DNA of 64,000 bases, taken from contig NZ_FORU01000008.1 in assembly GCF_900114085.1 (NCBI RefSeq), forward strand, positions 62,001 through 126,000. The letters are read 5' to 3'. The DNA is from Myroides guanonis (lineage in GTDB: Bacteria; Bacteroidota; Bacteroidia; Flavobacteriales; Flavobacteriaceae). The notes under the pieces are model-generated. The model worked only from the letters and a program-made list of their open reading frames with translations. It was not told where the DNA came from and searched no databases. A program made the position numbers and the translations under genes. This document shows, piece after piece, positions 34,935-44,375 of this stretch (the stretch's first letter is position 1; the number at the start of each line of letters is the position of its first letter).

Positions 34935-34938
34935 ACTA

Positions 34939-36453
34939 TCAAAGATTCCATTTTTTAATAAATTCCTCTTTATCCAACATTTCCATGCAGGTAACAAACG
35001 CTCCGATTGTAACTCCCATTATTCCGTGCATTCTAATATTTTGACCGCTGAAAAACAAATTGCTTATTTTAGACCTTGGTGATATGAATGTTTTCATAGG
35101 ATTGTTTGCATCCTTTACAAAACCATACATATTTCCATTTTCAGCACCAATAAAGTCGCGGTAGGTTAGGGGAGTAGACGTATAAATGCGTTCAACAGTC
35201 TCCGAAATAGAAGGATAGACTGTCTCTAACCGTTTCATAATTCTAGCCACTTTGTCCTCTTTAAACTTCTCATAGGAATCACTTCTAAATTCTTCCTTCT
35301 TAATAGTTGAAACATTATAGGTTTCAGCCCAAGGTTCCACTTCTGAGAAATCCATATAGGTCATTACAGTTATTCCAGACGCCCATTTTTGATTGGGTTC
35401 ATCCACATTCATAGAACTAACTACTAAATGTGGCCATCCTTCATCACATATTCCTTTTGTATCCCATATATCACCAACACTGTTGTAATGATATCTATTA
35501 TAGTTTTGATAAGGTAAAGAGTCCTTTTTCAAAACAATATATGTTGAAAAGACAGAAGTTACCTCTTCAAGACTTTTTATTCTCTTTATAAATGGTTTAG
35601 AGAAATGTTGTTCCCCTACCATTTTAAGGGTTTGTTTTAAATTAAAATTAGAGATAAACTGTGTGCCCAAATAACGTTTGCCGGATTTAGTCTCACAACT
35701 CTTAATATGTGTTCCGTTATACTCAAAAGACACTACCTCAGCATTTTTGTAAACTTCCCCTCCGTATTTTTTCAATTCCTTTATCAATAGCTTACTTATC
35801 TGACTTCCCCCGTTAATACATCTCCAAGCACTTTGAATATAAGAATTAACGGTTAATGCATGAACATACAAAGGAGTCTTTTCCTTACTTGCTACATAGA
35901 GAAAGTTTGACCCCATTAACACTGCTTTTAGCTTTTCATCTGTTGTTATTTCATCTAAAAAATCACTTAACTTATAAGAGGTTACCTCGTCATTATAACC
36001 ATTTCCAACCTCAAAGTTATACATGGGAAAACTATTGCAAATCTCTTGAATCTTATTACAATAAGTTCGTAAAGCGTTTTCTTCTTTAGGAAAATGAATC
36101 AACAACTGTTGAATGAAATTTTCATAGCCTTGAGCGTGTGGATATATGGTAGAATCTCCTCCAAAAGAAATCAAATCAAAACCATTTTCCTCCATTTTAT
36201 GAAGCTTTAGTTCATCCATGATACCCAAAAAACTCAAATACTTATTTAAGTTTTGTTCTGTTCCTAAACCTCCAATATAATGAACTCCCGTATCAAATAT
36301 TTTCTTGTCTCTTGAGAATGTTTGCAGATTCCCTCCAAATTGACTGTTCTTTTCAAGCACACAAACAGTTCGTCCCTCTTTGGCTAAAATCAAAGCAGAA
36401 ACCAAACCACCCATTCCGCTTCCAACAATTACTACGTCGTATTCCTTTTCCAT
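34939..36453 (-). CDS. FAD-dependent oxidoreductase, phytoene desaturase / retinol saturase-like
   Basis: A 504-residue flavoprotein. The dinucleotide-binding motif VVIVGSGMGGLVSALILAKE and the following VLEKNSQFGGNLQTFS and FDTGVHYIGG are those of carotenoid desaturase/isomerase and retinol saturase-type enzymes; the C-terminal FAD block NLFFSGQNIRMHGIMGVTIG is also present. It may act on the polyene or on the alkyl-resorcinol part (for example oxidation of the cyclohexanedione formed by DarB/DarA to the resorcinol); the substrate is not known from sequence. It is 4 bases from the large MMPL fusion gene and 4 bases from the C45 gene. Confidence 0.87.
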   Translation of the reverse strand: MEKEYDVVIVGSGMGGLVSALILAKEGRTVCVLEKNSQFGGNLQTFSRDKKIFDTGVHYIGGLGTEQNLNKYLSFLGIMDELKLHKMEENGFDLISFGGDSTIYPHAQGYENFIQQLLIHFPKEENALRTYCNKIQEICNSFPMYNFEVGNGYNDEVTSYKLSDFLDEITTDEKLKAVLMGSNFLYVASKEKTPLYVHALTVNSYIQSAWRCINGGSQISKLLIKELKKYGGEVYKNAEVVSFEYNGTHIKSCETKSGKRYLGTQFISNFNLKQTLKMVGEQHFSKPFIKRIKSLEEVTSVFSTYIVLKKDSLPYQNYNRYHYNSVGDIWDTKGICDEGWPHLVVSSMNVDEPNQKWASGITVMTYMDFSEVEPWAETYNVSTIKKEEFRSDSYEKFKEDKVARIMKRLETVYPSISETVERIYTSTPLTYRDFIGAENGNMYGFVKDANNPMKTFISPRSKISNLFFSGQNIRMHGIMGVTIGAFVTCMEMLDKEEFIKKWNL

Positions 36454-36457
36454 CCTT

Positions 36458-39400
36458 TTACAACTTCCAAATCTCTAAAAACTCATTCTCTAATACTCGC
36501 TCATAATCCGGCGCTAAGGAAAGAGAAACACCTTCCTTTTTCAACAAAATCACTTTGCTAAACTGCTTTATATACTCCAAAGGAATCACTTCATCCAAAT
36601 TACTTATTAAAAGGGTTGCTGATGGAACTACTTCTAGAGAATCCCAATACACTAACTTTCTGATTTGATTCACATAAGTGTGTTGAGCAACTGATCTTCT
36701 TTCCTCATTAGAAATAAAACTAAATACTTTTCGCTTGCTCTGTTGTAGAACTAATAATAAATCTAGCTGACCTAAATCATTGCCAACGTGTACTATAGTA
36801 TCTTTACTACCAAGTTGTTTATTCAGTTCATAATAATGATAACTGTATTTCTCAAAATCCTTTTTAACCTCTTTTACAATCTCAGGTTTCTTATATAGAT
36901 AGGCTAAGAACAACTTCTTTTTAAAATAATTAACCCCTTCTAAATTTTCGCGTATAACAGCAAATTCCTTTTTAAAAGAACGCCCTATCAATTTGGTACG
37001 CTCAGAGTAGTTTTTTCCAAAGCTATCATCATCAAAAGCAATGCGCTTTCCAATGGTCGTTATGATATGTCCATCATATATAACAGTATCTCCTTTTGGA
37101 ATTGTCTCTGAATTTCCGTGAATATAAACAGGAATAATATCTAGTTGTAATTGCTCTGCGAGAAAAAACGCACCTTTATGGAAACGCTGAATGTCATTTG
37201 TCCTAGAGCGTGTTCCTTCAGGGAAAACCATCAATGAAAAACCAAAATCCAATTGTTTTTTAAGATGATCTACACTACCGTCTATTCCTTCAGAAACAGG
37301 ATAAAAACCTGCTGACTGTACAGCCTTTCCAAATACAGGAGAACGATATACCCAATCATTGACCAAGAATGCTACTTTGTTGTGTACCATACCACCCATA
37401 ACTAAAGAGTCTAAAAACGAAGTGTGGTTTGCTATTAATATAGCAGGTTTTTCAAATCTTTCATCATATGGATTTTTAACTTGTTTCAATACAAAAGGAT
37501 TCGAATATAAAACCGATTTCATATACATTCCCATTCCCTTTCTGAAAACAATCATCTTTCGCTTTTCAGACCAAGGCATAAGAATCATAACAAGTCTGAT
37601 TACAAGAGAGTAAAAAGCTCCACAAAGTCCAAAATAGATAAAAGACAAACTACTGTGAAGTAACAATCGCAAGCTAATAGGAGACTTTCCTTTTCGTTGT
37701 CTATTCGTAAAACAGATTCTAAAAATATAAGGATATAACACAAATGAAATCAAAGCTGCTACACTCATCCCTATTATCGAAACCAAAGAAATAGATTTCA
37801 GAGCAGGATGTTTAGCAAAAACCAAAGTACCAATGGCAAGCAAAGTAGTCAATACCGCTAATAAAATAGAAGCTCTATAGAGAGGCATTTCATTCTTACC
37901 TGTGGTATATTCTTTTTGAAGAGCAGAGGTCATAAATATAGTGAAGTCAACACCTTGTCCAAAAATAAGCGTACAAACAATCGTGCTAAAAATGGTGAAT
38001 TCAATATTAAACATCCCCATTAATCCAGCTGTAATAAACCCAGTAATTACAATTGGTATCAAGCCTACCAAGGCAAGTTCAATTCTTCTATAAAAAAGCC
38101 ACATGATTCCAAAAACAGCAATGATAGAATAGTTAACTAGGCTATTGAAATCCTTAACAATATTGCCCAAAAAAGCCTCATTGATTTCTTTGCGATCTAT
38201 GACCATAAAGCGTTCTGTATTGGAAAACTCACTAATAAAATCCGCTCTCTTATCTTCAGATACTTTCACCAACGTGCTCACCGTGTAATGTCCTTCCTTT
38301 TCCGTATAGAACTCTTCTATGATCTGTGGGTTTAATGTCTTAAAAGCCATCATATTTAAAGGCTTATACTCTCTTGAAAGAATGTCATAAAAAGGTTGGT
38401 AAGCTTCTTTGTTAAACCCGAATGACTCTCCTTGTTTTTGAAAAGATTCTTCTATCGTTTTTCTATTTTTTCTATCCCAAAAGGCATTCCATCTCGCTAT
38501 CTTTTCTTCTTGTTTTTTTTGAGAAACCACAAAATCTCCTAATGTGCTAAATTGATTAATGAGACCTTCTTCTTTTGCCTCCTTTAGACGAGCATATAAA
38601 ACGCTATTTTCATCTAAAATCACATCTAAATCAGTACCGTAGCAAGTAAGATAAAGCGATTTACTCTCGCTGTTTAAAGACTGTTCAAGCTTTTGCTCTG
38701 CCTGTTTTAACTCTTCAGGAAAATAGTTAAGGGTTGAAAGGTCATTGTTGAAACCTACTTTATTTATGAAAAAAGCGCTGATTCCAAAAGTCAATAAACA
38801 AATTCCAAGTACCCATTTATTTGTGTCAAAAGGAAAATTAGCAATTCGATCCAATACCTTTATTCTAGAAGCCGAAGCAATTTCTTTTTCAGAAGGAGTA
38901 TATAGCTGTGGTATTAATAACAATGAAAACACACCAGCTCCCATAACTGTTATGGCTGCAAAGATTCCCAAATCTCTAAGCGCTTCAGAATGCACAAACA
39001 CCAAGCATAAAAATGCAATAGCAGTCGTAGTAGCACTCATCATAATTGGTTTTGTTATATCTTGATATAAGACCCTGATATCACCACTGTGTTTATAATG
39101 AGTTAAAATATGCAGAGCATAATCAATCGTAATTCCAATCAAAATGGCACCAATACTTAACGAAATAGCCGAAATAGCATCTTTGATAAAATAAAGTATA
39201 AACAATGCTATGATAGCACTTATAGCAGTTGGTACAAGGAGTAAAAAGGGAATGTGTATTCTCCTATAGAAAAGCATCAATAAAAGCATCAACACACTAA
39301 TAGATATAACAACTGTCTTTTGAATATCCTGCTTGATTTGGTCTGCATTCGCAACCGCTACAAAAGAGGCTCCAAAATAATCAATACTTACCCTTTTAGC

Positions 39401-40126
39401 GTAATCTTGATTCAACTTCGCTTTTAGATTATTTAACTTTTGAATAAAAATGGAATTGTTCTTCGTTTCGCTTCCTGCATATACAGGATCAATAAACAAG
39501 AACAACTTAGTTTCATTCTTATCGAATAAAAAACCATCAATAATGTGAAAGTCACCTCCAACATTCAACTGTTGTAGTTTTTGAAGTGCTATAAACCCAA
39601 TTCCGAAAGGGTCTTTTTGAATAAAATCTTTAGAAACCAAAGAAGTCGGAGATATTAAACTTCTATAGTTAGCAGCAACAGTTGGTGCAATACTATCTAT
39701 ATGAACCTTATTGTCCAATAACTTATAATCATTCTCCTCCAAGAAAAGAGGAAGGTGTTCATAAACAAAGGAAATCGTTTGCTGAATGCTTGAATCATCC
39801 ACCGTTCCTTTTATATTCTTAACAAATCTTTTTTCTGATTGTAAACTATCGAGGAAACCCGTTGCAAGAGCAACCATCTCATCTGTAGAACCCTCTGATT
39901 CTCTTTCGATGATTACTGTGATTTTATCTGAGAACTTAAGTTGATCCAATAATTTTACAACGACATTGGATTCCTCGCTTTTTGGAAGAATCCGCGTAAT
40001 ATCTTCCTCAAACTTGGTGTTCCAAGCTCCCCAACCAGAAACTAGTAGTAAGAACAACATACAAGAATAAAACAAGAATTTATTCTTTTGTCCCCACTGA
40101 TAAATCTTATAAAACCAATTTTCCAT
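36458..40126 (-). CDS. MMPL-family transporter fused to a PlsC-type acyltransferase and a C-terminal extension
   Basis: A 1222-residue fusion. Residues 1 to about 820 form an RND/MMPL exporter: one N-terminal helix, a periplasmic loop, and two blocks of five to six helices (about 270-420 and 675-820) each with sterol-sensing-domain-like sequence (IGITIDYALHILTHYK; FGQGVDFTIFMTSALQ). About 880-1060 is a 1-acylglycerol-phosphate acyltransferase-like domain with NHTSFLDS (HX4D) and VFPEGTRSR. The last 150 residues look like a degenerate Rossmann fold (IVHVGNDLGQLDLLL). In aryl polyene clusters MMPL proteins are thought to move the lipid-linked pigment to the envelope; the fused acyltransferase suggests acylation and export are coupled. 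Confidence 0.92.
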   Translation of the reverse strand: MENWFYKIYQWGQKNKFLFYSCMLFLLLVSGWGAWNTKFEEDITRILPKSEESNVVVKLLDQLKFSDKITVIIERESEGSTDEMVALATGFLDSLQSEKRFVKNIKGTVDDSSIQQTISFVYEHLPLFLEENDYKLLDNKVHIDSIAPTVAANYRSLISPTSLVSKDFIQKDPFGIGFIALQKLQQLNVGGDFHIIDGFLFDKNETKLFLFIDPVYAGSETKNNSIFIQKLNNLKAKLNQDYAKRVSIDYFGASFVAVANADQIKQDIQKTVVISISVLMLLLMLFYRRIHIPFLLLVPTAISAIIALFILYFIKDAISAISLSIGAILIGITIDYALHILTHYKHSGDIRVLYQDITKPIMMSATTTAIAFLCLVFVHSEALRDLGIFAAITVMGAGVFSLLLIPQLYTPSEKEIASASRIKVLDRIANFPFDTNKWVLGICLLTFGISAFFINKVGFNNDLSTLNYFPEELKQAEQKLEQSLNSESKSLYLTCYGTDLDVILDENSVLYARLKEAKEEGLINQFSTLGDFVVSQKKQEEKIARWNAFWDRKNRKTIEESFQKQGESFGFNKEAYQPFYDILSREYKPLNMMAFKTLNPQIIEEFYTEKEGHYTVSTLVKVSEDKRADFISEFSNTERFMVIDRKEINEAFLGNIVKDFNSLVNYSIIAVFGIMWLFYRRIELALVGLIPIVITGFITAGLMGMFNIEFTIFSTIVCTLIFGQGVDFTIFMTSALQKEYTTGKNEMPLYRASILLAVLTTLLAIGTLVFAKHPALKSISLVSIIGMSVAALISFVLYPYIFRICFTNRQRKGKSPISLRLLLHSSLSFIYFGLCGAFYSLVIRLVMILMPWSEKRKMIVFRKGMGMYMKSVLYSNPFVLKQVKNPYDERFEKPAILIANHTSFLDSLVMGGMVHNKVAFLVNDWVYRSPVFGKAVQSAGFYPVSEGIDGSVDHLKKQLDFGFSLMVFPEGTRSRTNDIQRFHKGAFFLAEQLQLDIIPVYIHGNSETIPKGDTVIYDGHIITTIGKRIAFDDDSFGKNYSERTKLIGRSFKKEFAVIRENLEGVNYFKKKLFLAYLYKKPEIVKEVKKDFEKYSYHYYELNKQLGSKDTIVHVGNDLGQLDLLLVLQQSKRKVFSFISNEERRSVAQHTYVNQIRKLVYWDSLEVVPSATLLISNLDEVIPLEYIKQFSKVILLKKEGVSLSLAPDYERVLENEFLEIWKL

Positions 40127-40129
40127 TTT

Positions 40130-41320
40130 TTATCGATTCTTATTCATTAAAACGAGTAAACCATAACTCAATGTTCCAAGTGTTGCACTCATTAAAAGCG
40201 CTAAACTAAAACTTCCCACTACATATTGCATCAAGTGATTGGATACGGTATGAAAATTAAAATCTGTGAACTCCGCTTTAGCTGCTGAATTTGGAATTAT
40301 AAAATAGCCAATCTGCAAAGAGGAATAAATAATGATAGGAATCATAGGAGGAATACTGATATTAGAAAAAGCAAACGCAAGAGGTTTATTAAGCCGTAAA
40401 CTAATAGCCAAAAACAAGGATAAAAAGCTATGCAAGCCCCATAGAGGAGTTAATCCAATAAAAGTACCCAATGCTATGGAAGACGCTTTAATAGCCGCAG
40501 AATCTCCACTTCCTAGAATATCTTCTTTTACAAAACTCTTAAAACTTTTTTTTTTAAAACCCTTTACAAAATTCCTAGGTATGATATAAGTTAATGTAAT
40601 GATTACCAATACCGTATTCAATATGCTTATTCTAGTAAAATCCTTAAAAGGTCTAAAGTGTGATACTCTTTCAGAACTATCATACAACACGCTAACAGGT
40701 ATGTTTTTTACTTTAACCCCGCGCCAAGCAGCACGAACAATTATTTCAATCTCAAACTCAAACTTAGTAGTAAAATACTTTTTGGCAAGTTTATTCAAAG
40801 GATACATTCTATATCCAGATTGGGTGTCCGTAAGGGAAATACCCGTTTCAAACCAGAACCAAAAATTAGAGAACTTATTTCCAAAACTACTCTTTTTTGG
40901 AATGCCCTCTTGATTCATATTTCTTGAACCAATTAACAACAAAGGTTCTTCTTCAACATGGTCTTTCAGCGCTTCTACAAAAACGGGAATATCACTTGGA
41001 TAATGTTGACCATCGGAATCTATAGTAATTGCGTAAGAATAACCTTGAGTTCTTGCATATTCAAGCCCCAACCTCAACGCAACTCCTTTTCCTTTATTGG
41101 TTGGCTGATTTAAAATTGTTAGAGAATCTTTGTACTTAGACAAAATGGAACTAGTAGAATCTGTAGAACCATCATTTACAACTATTACGTGTGAAGTATA
41201 TGCTAAAACTCCATCGAGAACTCTCTCTAAAGTTTTATCATTATTATACGTTGGGATAAGCACACAAATTCCCCTTTCATCAATTTCATTGGTTATCGCA
41301 ATAAGGTTTTGTGTTCCCAT
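40130..41320 (-). CDS. GT2 glycosyltransferase fused to a DUF2062 membrane domain
   Basis: A 396-residue protein. Residues about 15-225 are a DPM-like GT2 domain (VLIPTYNNDKTLERVLDGVL, VVNDGSTDSTSSIL, ITIDSDGQHYPSDIP with DSD metal site, DTQSGYRMYPL). Residues about 255-390 are a DUF2062 membrane domain (GTFIGLTPLWGLHSFLSLFL, RLNKPLAFAFSNISIPPMIP). Such GT2-DUF2062 fusions occur in flexirubin-type clusters. Polyprenyl or lipid glycosylation, perhaps of the pigment anchor, is possible. It is 3 bases from the MMPL fusion. Confidence 0.87.
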   Translation of the reverse strand: MGTQNLIAITNEIDERGICVLIPTYNNDKTLERVLDGVLAYTSHVIVVNDGSTDSTSSILSKYKDSLTILNQPTNKGKGVALRLGLEYARTQGYSYAITIDSDGQHYPSDIPVFVEALKDHVEEEPLLLIGSRNMNQEGIPKKSSFGNKFSNFWFWFETGISLTDTQSGYRMYPLNKLAKKYFTTKFEFEIEIIVRAAWRGVKVKNIPVSVLYDSSERVSHFRPFKDFTRISILNTVLVIITLTYIIPRNFVKGFKKKSFKSFVKEDILGSGDSAAIKASSIALGTFIGLTPLWGLHSFLSLFLAISLRLNKPLAFAFSNISIPPMIPIIIYSSLQIGYFIIPNSAAKAEFTDFNFHTVSNHLMQYVVGSFSLALLMSATLGTLSYGLLVLMNKNR

Positions 41321-41332
41321 TCTATTATTGTT

Positions 41333-41815
41333 TTATTGCAGCTTTGCACGATCACTCTCTGTAAAGCTTTTTGACTCTTTTGCATATTCCTTTATCCATT
41401 CTTTCAAGACTTTATTCTGATCTTTAAAATGGAGTACTATAAAATCCTTGTCTGATTTTATATTCTTATTATACTTGACAATTTTTGGTAGGTTCTCTTG
41501 AAGTATTAATCGAACCATCCTATATTCTACATTATTTGGTTGTTGCTCTATAGCTACTTCTAACTTTCCTGCTCCTTCTTGCATCAACTCTTTTTTCTTC
41601 TTTAACTGTTTTTCATATTTAGCTAAAGTGATTAAAGCGGCTCCTTCATATACTTCTCGTTGCGCTGAATTCTCTTTCAAACTCGTCGTCTTATTATGAA
41701 ATTCTTTTGCAGACTCTACGTTCTCTCCAGCTCGTTGAAAACTTTTTATCAATGAATCTGAGGGTTGTTGAAAAACACTAACAAGACTAATAAACCAAAG
41801 AAATACTATATTCAT
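41333..41815 (-). CDS. Small exported helical protein of the flexirubin cluster, unknown
   Basis: A 160-residue protein with a signal-peptide-like start (MNIVFLWFISLVSVFQQPSD) and an otherwise charged, helical sequence (ENSAQREVYEGAALITLAKY, KKKELMQEGAGKLEVAIEQQ). No lipobox. No catalytic motif is seen. It lies between the GT2 gene (12 bases away) and the hotdog gene (8 bases) in the same operon, so it is probably a periplasmic accessory of pigment assembly. I do not recognise the family. Confidence 0.7.
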   Translation of the reverse strand: MNIVFLWFISLVSVFQQPSDSLIKSFQRAGENVESAKEFHNKTTSLKENSAQREVYEGAALITLAKYEKQLKKKKELMQEGAGKLEVAIEQQPNNVEYRMVRLILQENLPKIVKYNKNIKSDKDFIVLHFKDQNKVLKEWIKEYAKESKSFTESDRAKLQ

Positions 41816-41823
41816 CGCTTATT

Positions 41824-42189
41824 TTATTTTTCTAAATAACTACTATTCATCTTAAAAGCAGTTACTCCTTTGTGGGTTATACTACTCTTGACTTTAAATG
41901 TAGAATCCAATTCATTAACAGTAAAATCTAATCTGATACTGTTTGAATCAAAAGGATTTATCAACGACATAAATTTAACATTTGAAACTTGTTGCATAAA
42001 AAGCTGTTTCTCAAAAGTGTTTTCAACGATGTCCTTTACAATTTGCATCATACAAACACCAGGCATTACAGGGTTCTGTGGAAAATGTCCTTCAAAAATG
42101 GAGTGATTCTCATTTAGTAGAATCACAGCTGAATAAGAATCTCCTTCTTTTTCAAATTGTTCTACGCTATAAAACTCTTTCAACATCAT
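41824..42189 (-). CDS. FabZ/FabA-like hotdog dehydratase (His-bearing, Glu-lacking)
   Basis: A 121-residue single hotdog domain related to 3-hydroxyacyl-ACP dehydratases. The FabZ-type block IFEGHFPQNPVMPGVCMMQI carries the His of GHFP but has Gln where FabZ has the catalytic Glu (FPGV-LxLEA). In FabZ, His and Glu come from the two subunits of the dimer, so this protein may need a partner; the two hotdogs at 52429 and 52874 keep the Glu but lack GHFP. First gene of the second pigment operon, with a promoter-like box at 42215 and a terminator upstream at 42363. Confidence 0.85.
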   Translation of the reverse strand: MMLKEFYSVEQFEKEGDSYSAVILLNENHSIFEGHFPQNPVMPGVCMMQIVKDIVENTFEKQLFMQQVSNVKFMSLINPFDSNSIRLDFTVNELDSTFKVKSSITHKGVTAFKMNSSYLEK

Positions 42190-42214
42190 ATTTATATAGT
42201 TGTCATTCAGTTCA

Positions 42215-42222
42215 CAAAACTA
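42215..42222 (-). promoter_or_regulatory. Putative -7 box for the second flexirubin operon
   Basis: On the minus strand TAGTTTTG, matching TAnnTTTG, 26 bases before the ATG at 42189. The upstream terminator at 42363 makes an independent promoter here likely. No clear -33 TTG. Confidence 0.45.
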
Positions 42223-42354
42223 ATTAAAAAAACGGTATGCTTAAATAAAATCCTAATACAGCGTACAACTCTTTGCTTTCATCATCAAAATTCTAAAATC
42301 TCAATATATTTTTTTGCTATAATATTGTTGTAGACAACGTTTTTTAGATAATTA

Positions 42355-42382
42355 TATAAAAAAACCGCACTGAATGCGGTTT
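42355..42382 (-). terminator. Terminator of the first flexirubin operon
   Basis: Inverted repeat AACCGCA / TGCGGTT at 42363-42382; on the minus strand followed by a run of T. It is 20 bases after the lipoprotein stop at 42402 and ends the 22-gene operon. Confidence 0.88.
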
Positions 42383-42401
42383 TCCAAAACTATTGTCTCC
42401 T

Positions 42402-43019
42402 CTAAAAATCAATGGGAATTAACTTTATGTTGAGTGGTAAATTGAGATGTTCTATTTCAATTATCCCTTTGACCTCCTCTCCAAACTTATATCGAACTTT
42501 TGGTTTGTAGGTTTTAGAATAAATCACTTCTCTTACCTCCTTATCCTTTGTATTTACAATTATAAAAGATTGTCCTTTCTTCTCTTTCGACTTATAAACG
42601 ATTTGACTTTCATTCACTGCTTTTTCAATTGGTTGATATTGAGATCTTACCAAATAACCAAAGTCATGAGCCAACATATTTAGAACTATTTTCTTATTCA
42701 AATCAGGCATCACATAATTCGCCTTATAACCTTCTTTATAAATAGAAAAATCAAACAAAGTATTTCCAAAATCAGATGTCAACACTATGCGATGTTCTTC
42801 TTCGTTCATGCGCTTGACGATTAGCATACCGCTAAGTTCTTTTTTAAAAACTTTTACTTCTGCCCTGAAAACGTGTTCTTCTCCAATAGTCGCAAACACG
42901 GCGTTTTCTACGGTTTCATCATTAGAGTTGTAATCCTTTTTTGAATCTACCGGACCTTGATAAACGCTACAACTGGAAACTAAGATTATTAATAAACTAG
43001 TTAGAAAAACTTTTCTCAT
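42402..43019 (-). CDS. Outer-membrane lipoprotein of the flexirubin cluster (LolB-like role)
   Basis: A 205-residue lipoprotein: MRKVFLTSLLIILVSSC with Cys17 as the lipidated residue, then a beta-rich sequence (EEHVFRAEVKVFKKELSGML, HRIVLTSDFGNTLFDFSIYK) that suggests a LolA/LolB-like half-barrel. It overlaps the LolA-like gene by 23 bases and closes the operon. A LolA plus outer-membrane lipoprotein pair is a usual part of aryl polyene/flexirubin clusters and is thought to carry the pigment lipid across the periplasm. Family assignment is by context and fold impression. Confidence 0.75.
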   Translation of the reverse strand: MRKVFLTSLLIILVSSCSVYQGPVDSKKDYNSNDETVENAVFATIGEEHVFRAEVKVFKKELSGMLIVKRMNEEEHRIVLTSDFGNTLFDFSIYKEGYKANYVMPDLNKKIVLNMLAHDFGYLVRSQYQPIEKAVNESQIVYKSKEKKGQSFIIVNTKDKEVREVIYSKTYKPKVRYKFGEEVKGIIEIEHLNLPLNIKLIPIDF

Positions 43020-43629
43020 CGATCTTCGTGTTCAGCTTCTTATTTACAAAAACAATTCTAGTGTAATCAGCAGAGGGTTCAATCAATTTCACTTCACTAA
43101 CTGTATTCTGTCCTTCGTCAAAATACAATACTATTTCACTGATATACTGACTTATCTCTTTGTTTATAGGTTTCATCTTTGCGATTCGTCGCTTTTTATC
43201 CATGAAATAACGGATAGAAAATTCCTTCTCATCAAACATCTGTCCGCTAACGCTTGATACGATTAGATTATTGATTTTTGCAAACTTTTTATTATTTCCT
43301 AAATCAATATTGTTCTTCTTGCCTTGGTCGTTGATACTTATTTTCTGATTGTTAAACAACACGCTATATGCAATAGGACTATTGTATTTCCACAGTAATT
43401 TATTGGGAATAGACAATAGCATTTTGCCTTTAGATTCAATCTCTTTAGACATAAAACTAATGTTTTTATACTGTATGAAATCGGTGTCTATCGTTTTTAT
43501 TTCTTTGTTCTTATTGCTAACCTCCTTATTAAAAGTTTCTATTTGAAGTTTTGTCATAGGTACTTCTTGAGCATAACTTATTGCAATACTCATTACACAC
43601 CATACTAACAAGGCATAAAATTTTTTCAT
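42997..43629 (-). CDS. LolA-like periplasmic carrier
   Basis: A 210-residue exported protein: signal peptide MKKFYALLVWCVMSIAISYAQ, then a LolA-like domain with IDTDFIQYKNISFMSKEIES, KGKMLLSIPNKLLWKYNSP, the family pattern (outer membrane lipoprotein carrier proteins show F-x-Q...G...PG-fRW.Y..P) and GQMFDEKEFSIRYFMDKKRR. It would shuttle a hydrophobic molecule, here probably the pigment or its lipid anchor, from inner to outer membrane. 2 bases from the deacetylase gene. Confidence 0.85.
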   Translation of the reverse strand: MKKFYALLVWCVMSIAISYAQEVPMTKLQIETFNKEVSNKNKEIKTIDTDFIQYKNISFMSKEIESKGKMLLSIPNKLLWKYNSPIAYSVLFNNQKISINDQGKKNNIDLGNNKKFAKINNLIVSSVSGQMFDEKEFSIRYFMDKKRRIAKMKPINKEISQYISEIVLYFDEGQNTVSEVKLIEPSADYTRIVFVNKKLNTKIDEKSFSN

Positions 43630-43631
43630 AT

Positions 43632-44375
43632 CTATTTATTTAATAATTCGTCTATAGTAACGAATCTATAATTATCTACACTCAATTGATTTAATAACAA
43701 TTCTAATGCCAATACACTTTTTAAAGAAGTATCATGCATTAAAACAATGTCACCCGACTTCACTTTTTTATAAACACGTTCAAAGATAGCCTGCTCCGAT
43801 TTTAAAACAGTATCCAAAGAACGATTGTTCCACCCTATAACTTTATAATCAAACCTCTTAAGGGCTTTTGCAATTTTTGGGTTTGTAACCCCAAAAGGTG
43901 GTCTATAATAGTCAGGTTTAAAGTTGAATTGTCTGAAAAAAACCTGCTCACAGCCTTCTATTTCAGAAGAAACTTCCTCTACAGACAGAAAACCCATCTT
44001 AGTAGGATGTGAATAACTGTGATTACCTAAGCAATGCCCTTCCTCGAAGATTCTTTGTGCGATTTCGGGGTGTTTTTCTAATTGAGTTCCAATGCAAAAG
44101 AAAGTAGCTTTCGCATTGTGTTTTTTTAATAAGTCTAAAACCTGAGGAGTAAAATTAGTAGGGCCATCATCAAAAGTTAACGCAATAGTGCGGTGCTTTG
44201 GATAAGGAGATTTTGAAATAATAGGCGTAAAAAAGCTTAGGCGAACATCAAATGAACCCCAAGATAAAACACCTATAAAAAGAAAAGAAAGAAGTGATAG
44301 CCACCAATAAAAGCTATTATAAAGCAGTAGTACTGCTAGTATAAAAAACAGTATATAGATGATTTTTCTCAGCAT
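43632..44375 (-). CDS. Polysaccharide deacetylase family protein (NodB domain)
   Basis: A 247-residue protein with one or two N-terminal membrane helices (about 5-45) and a NodB-type carbohydrate esterase 4 domain. Motifs: ALTFDDGPTNFTPQVLDLL (metal Asp pair), NHSYSHPTKMGFLS (HxxxH), YYRPPFGVTNPKIAKALKRF, IGWNNRSLDTV and SGDIVLMHDTS (catalytic His). All metal and catalytic residues are present, so it should be an active deacetylase of an N-acetyl or other acyl substrate. Its substrate in the pigment pathway is not evident. Overlaps the upstream ketosynthase-like gene by 7 bases. Confidence 0.92.
   Translation of the reverse strand: MLRKIIYILFFILAVLLLYNSFYWWLSLLSFLFIGVLSWGSFDVRLSFFTPIISKSPYPKHRTIALTFDDGPTNFTPQVLDLLKKHNAKATFFCIGTQLEKHPEIAQRIFEEGHCLGNHSYSHPTKMGFLSVEEVSSEIEGCEQVFFRQFNFKPDYYRPPFGVTNPKIAKALKRFDYKVIGWNNRSLDTVLKSEQAIFERVYKKVKSGDIVLMHDTSLKSVLALELLLNQLSVDNYRFVTIDELLNK

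Noticed and set aside
38745..39065. 106-codon open frame opposite to the MMPL fusion
   Set aside because: Shadow frame; the MMPL frame carries conserved membrane motifs over the same bases.
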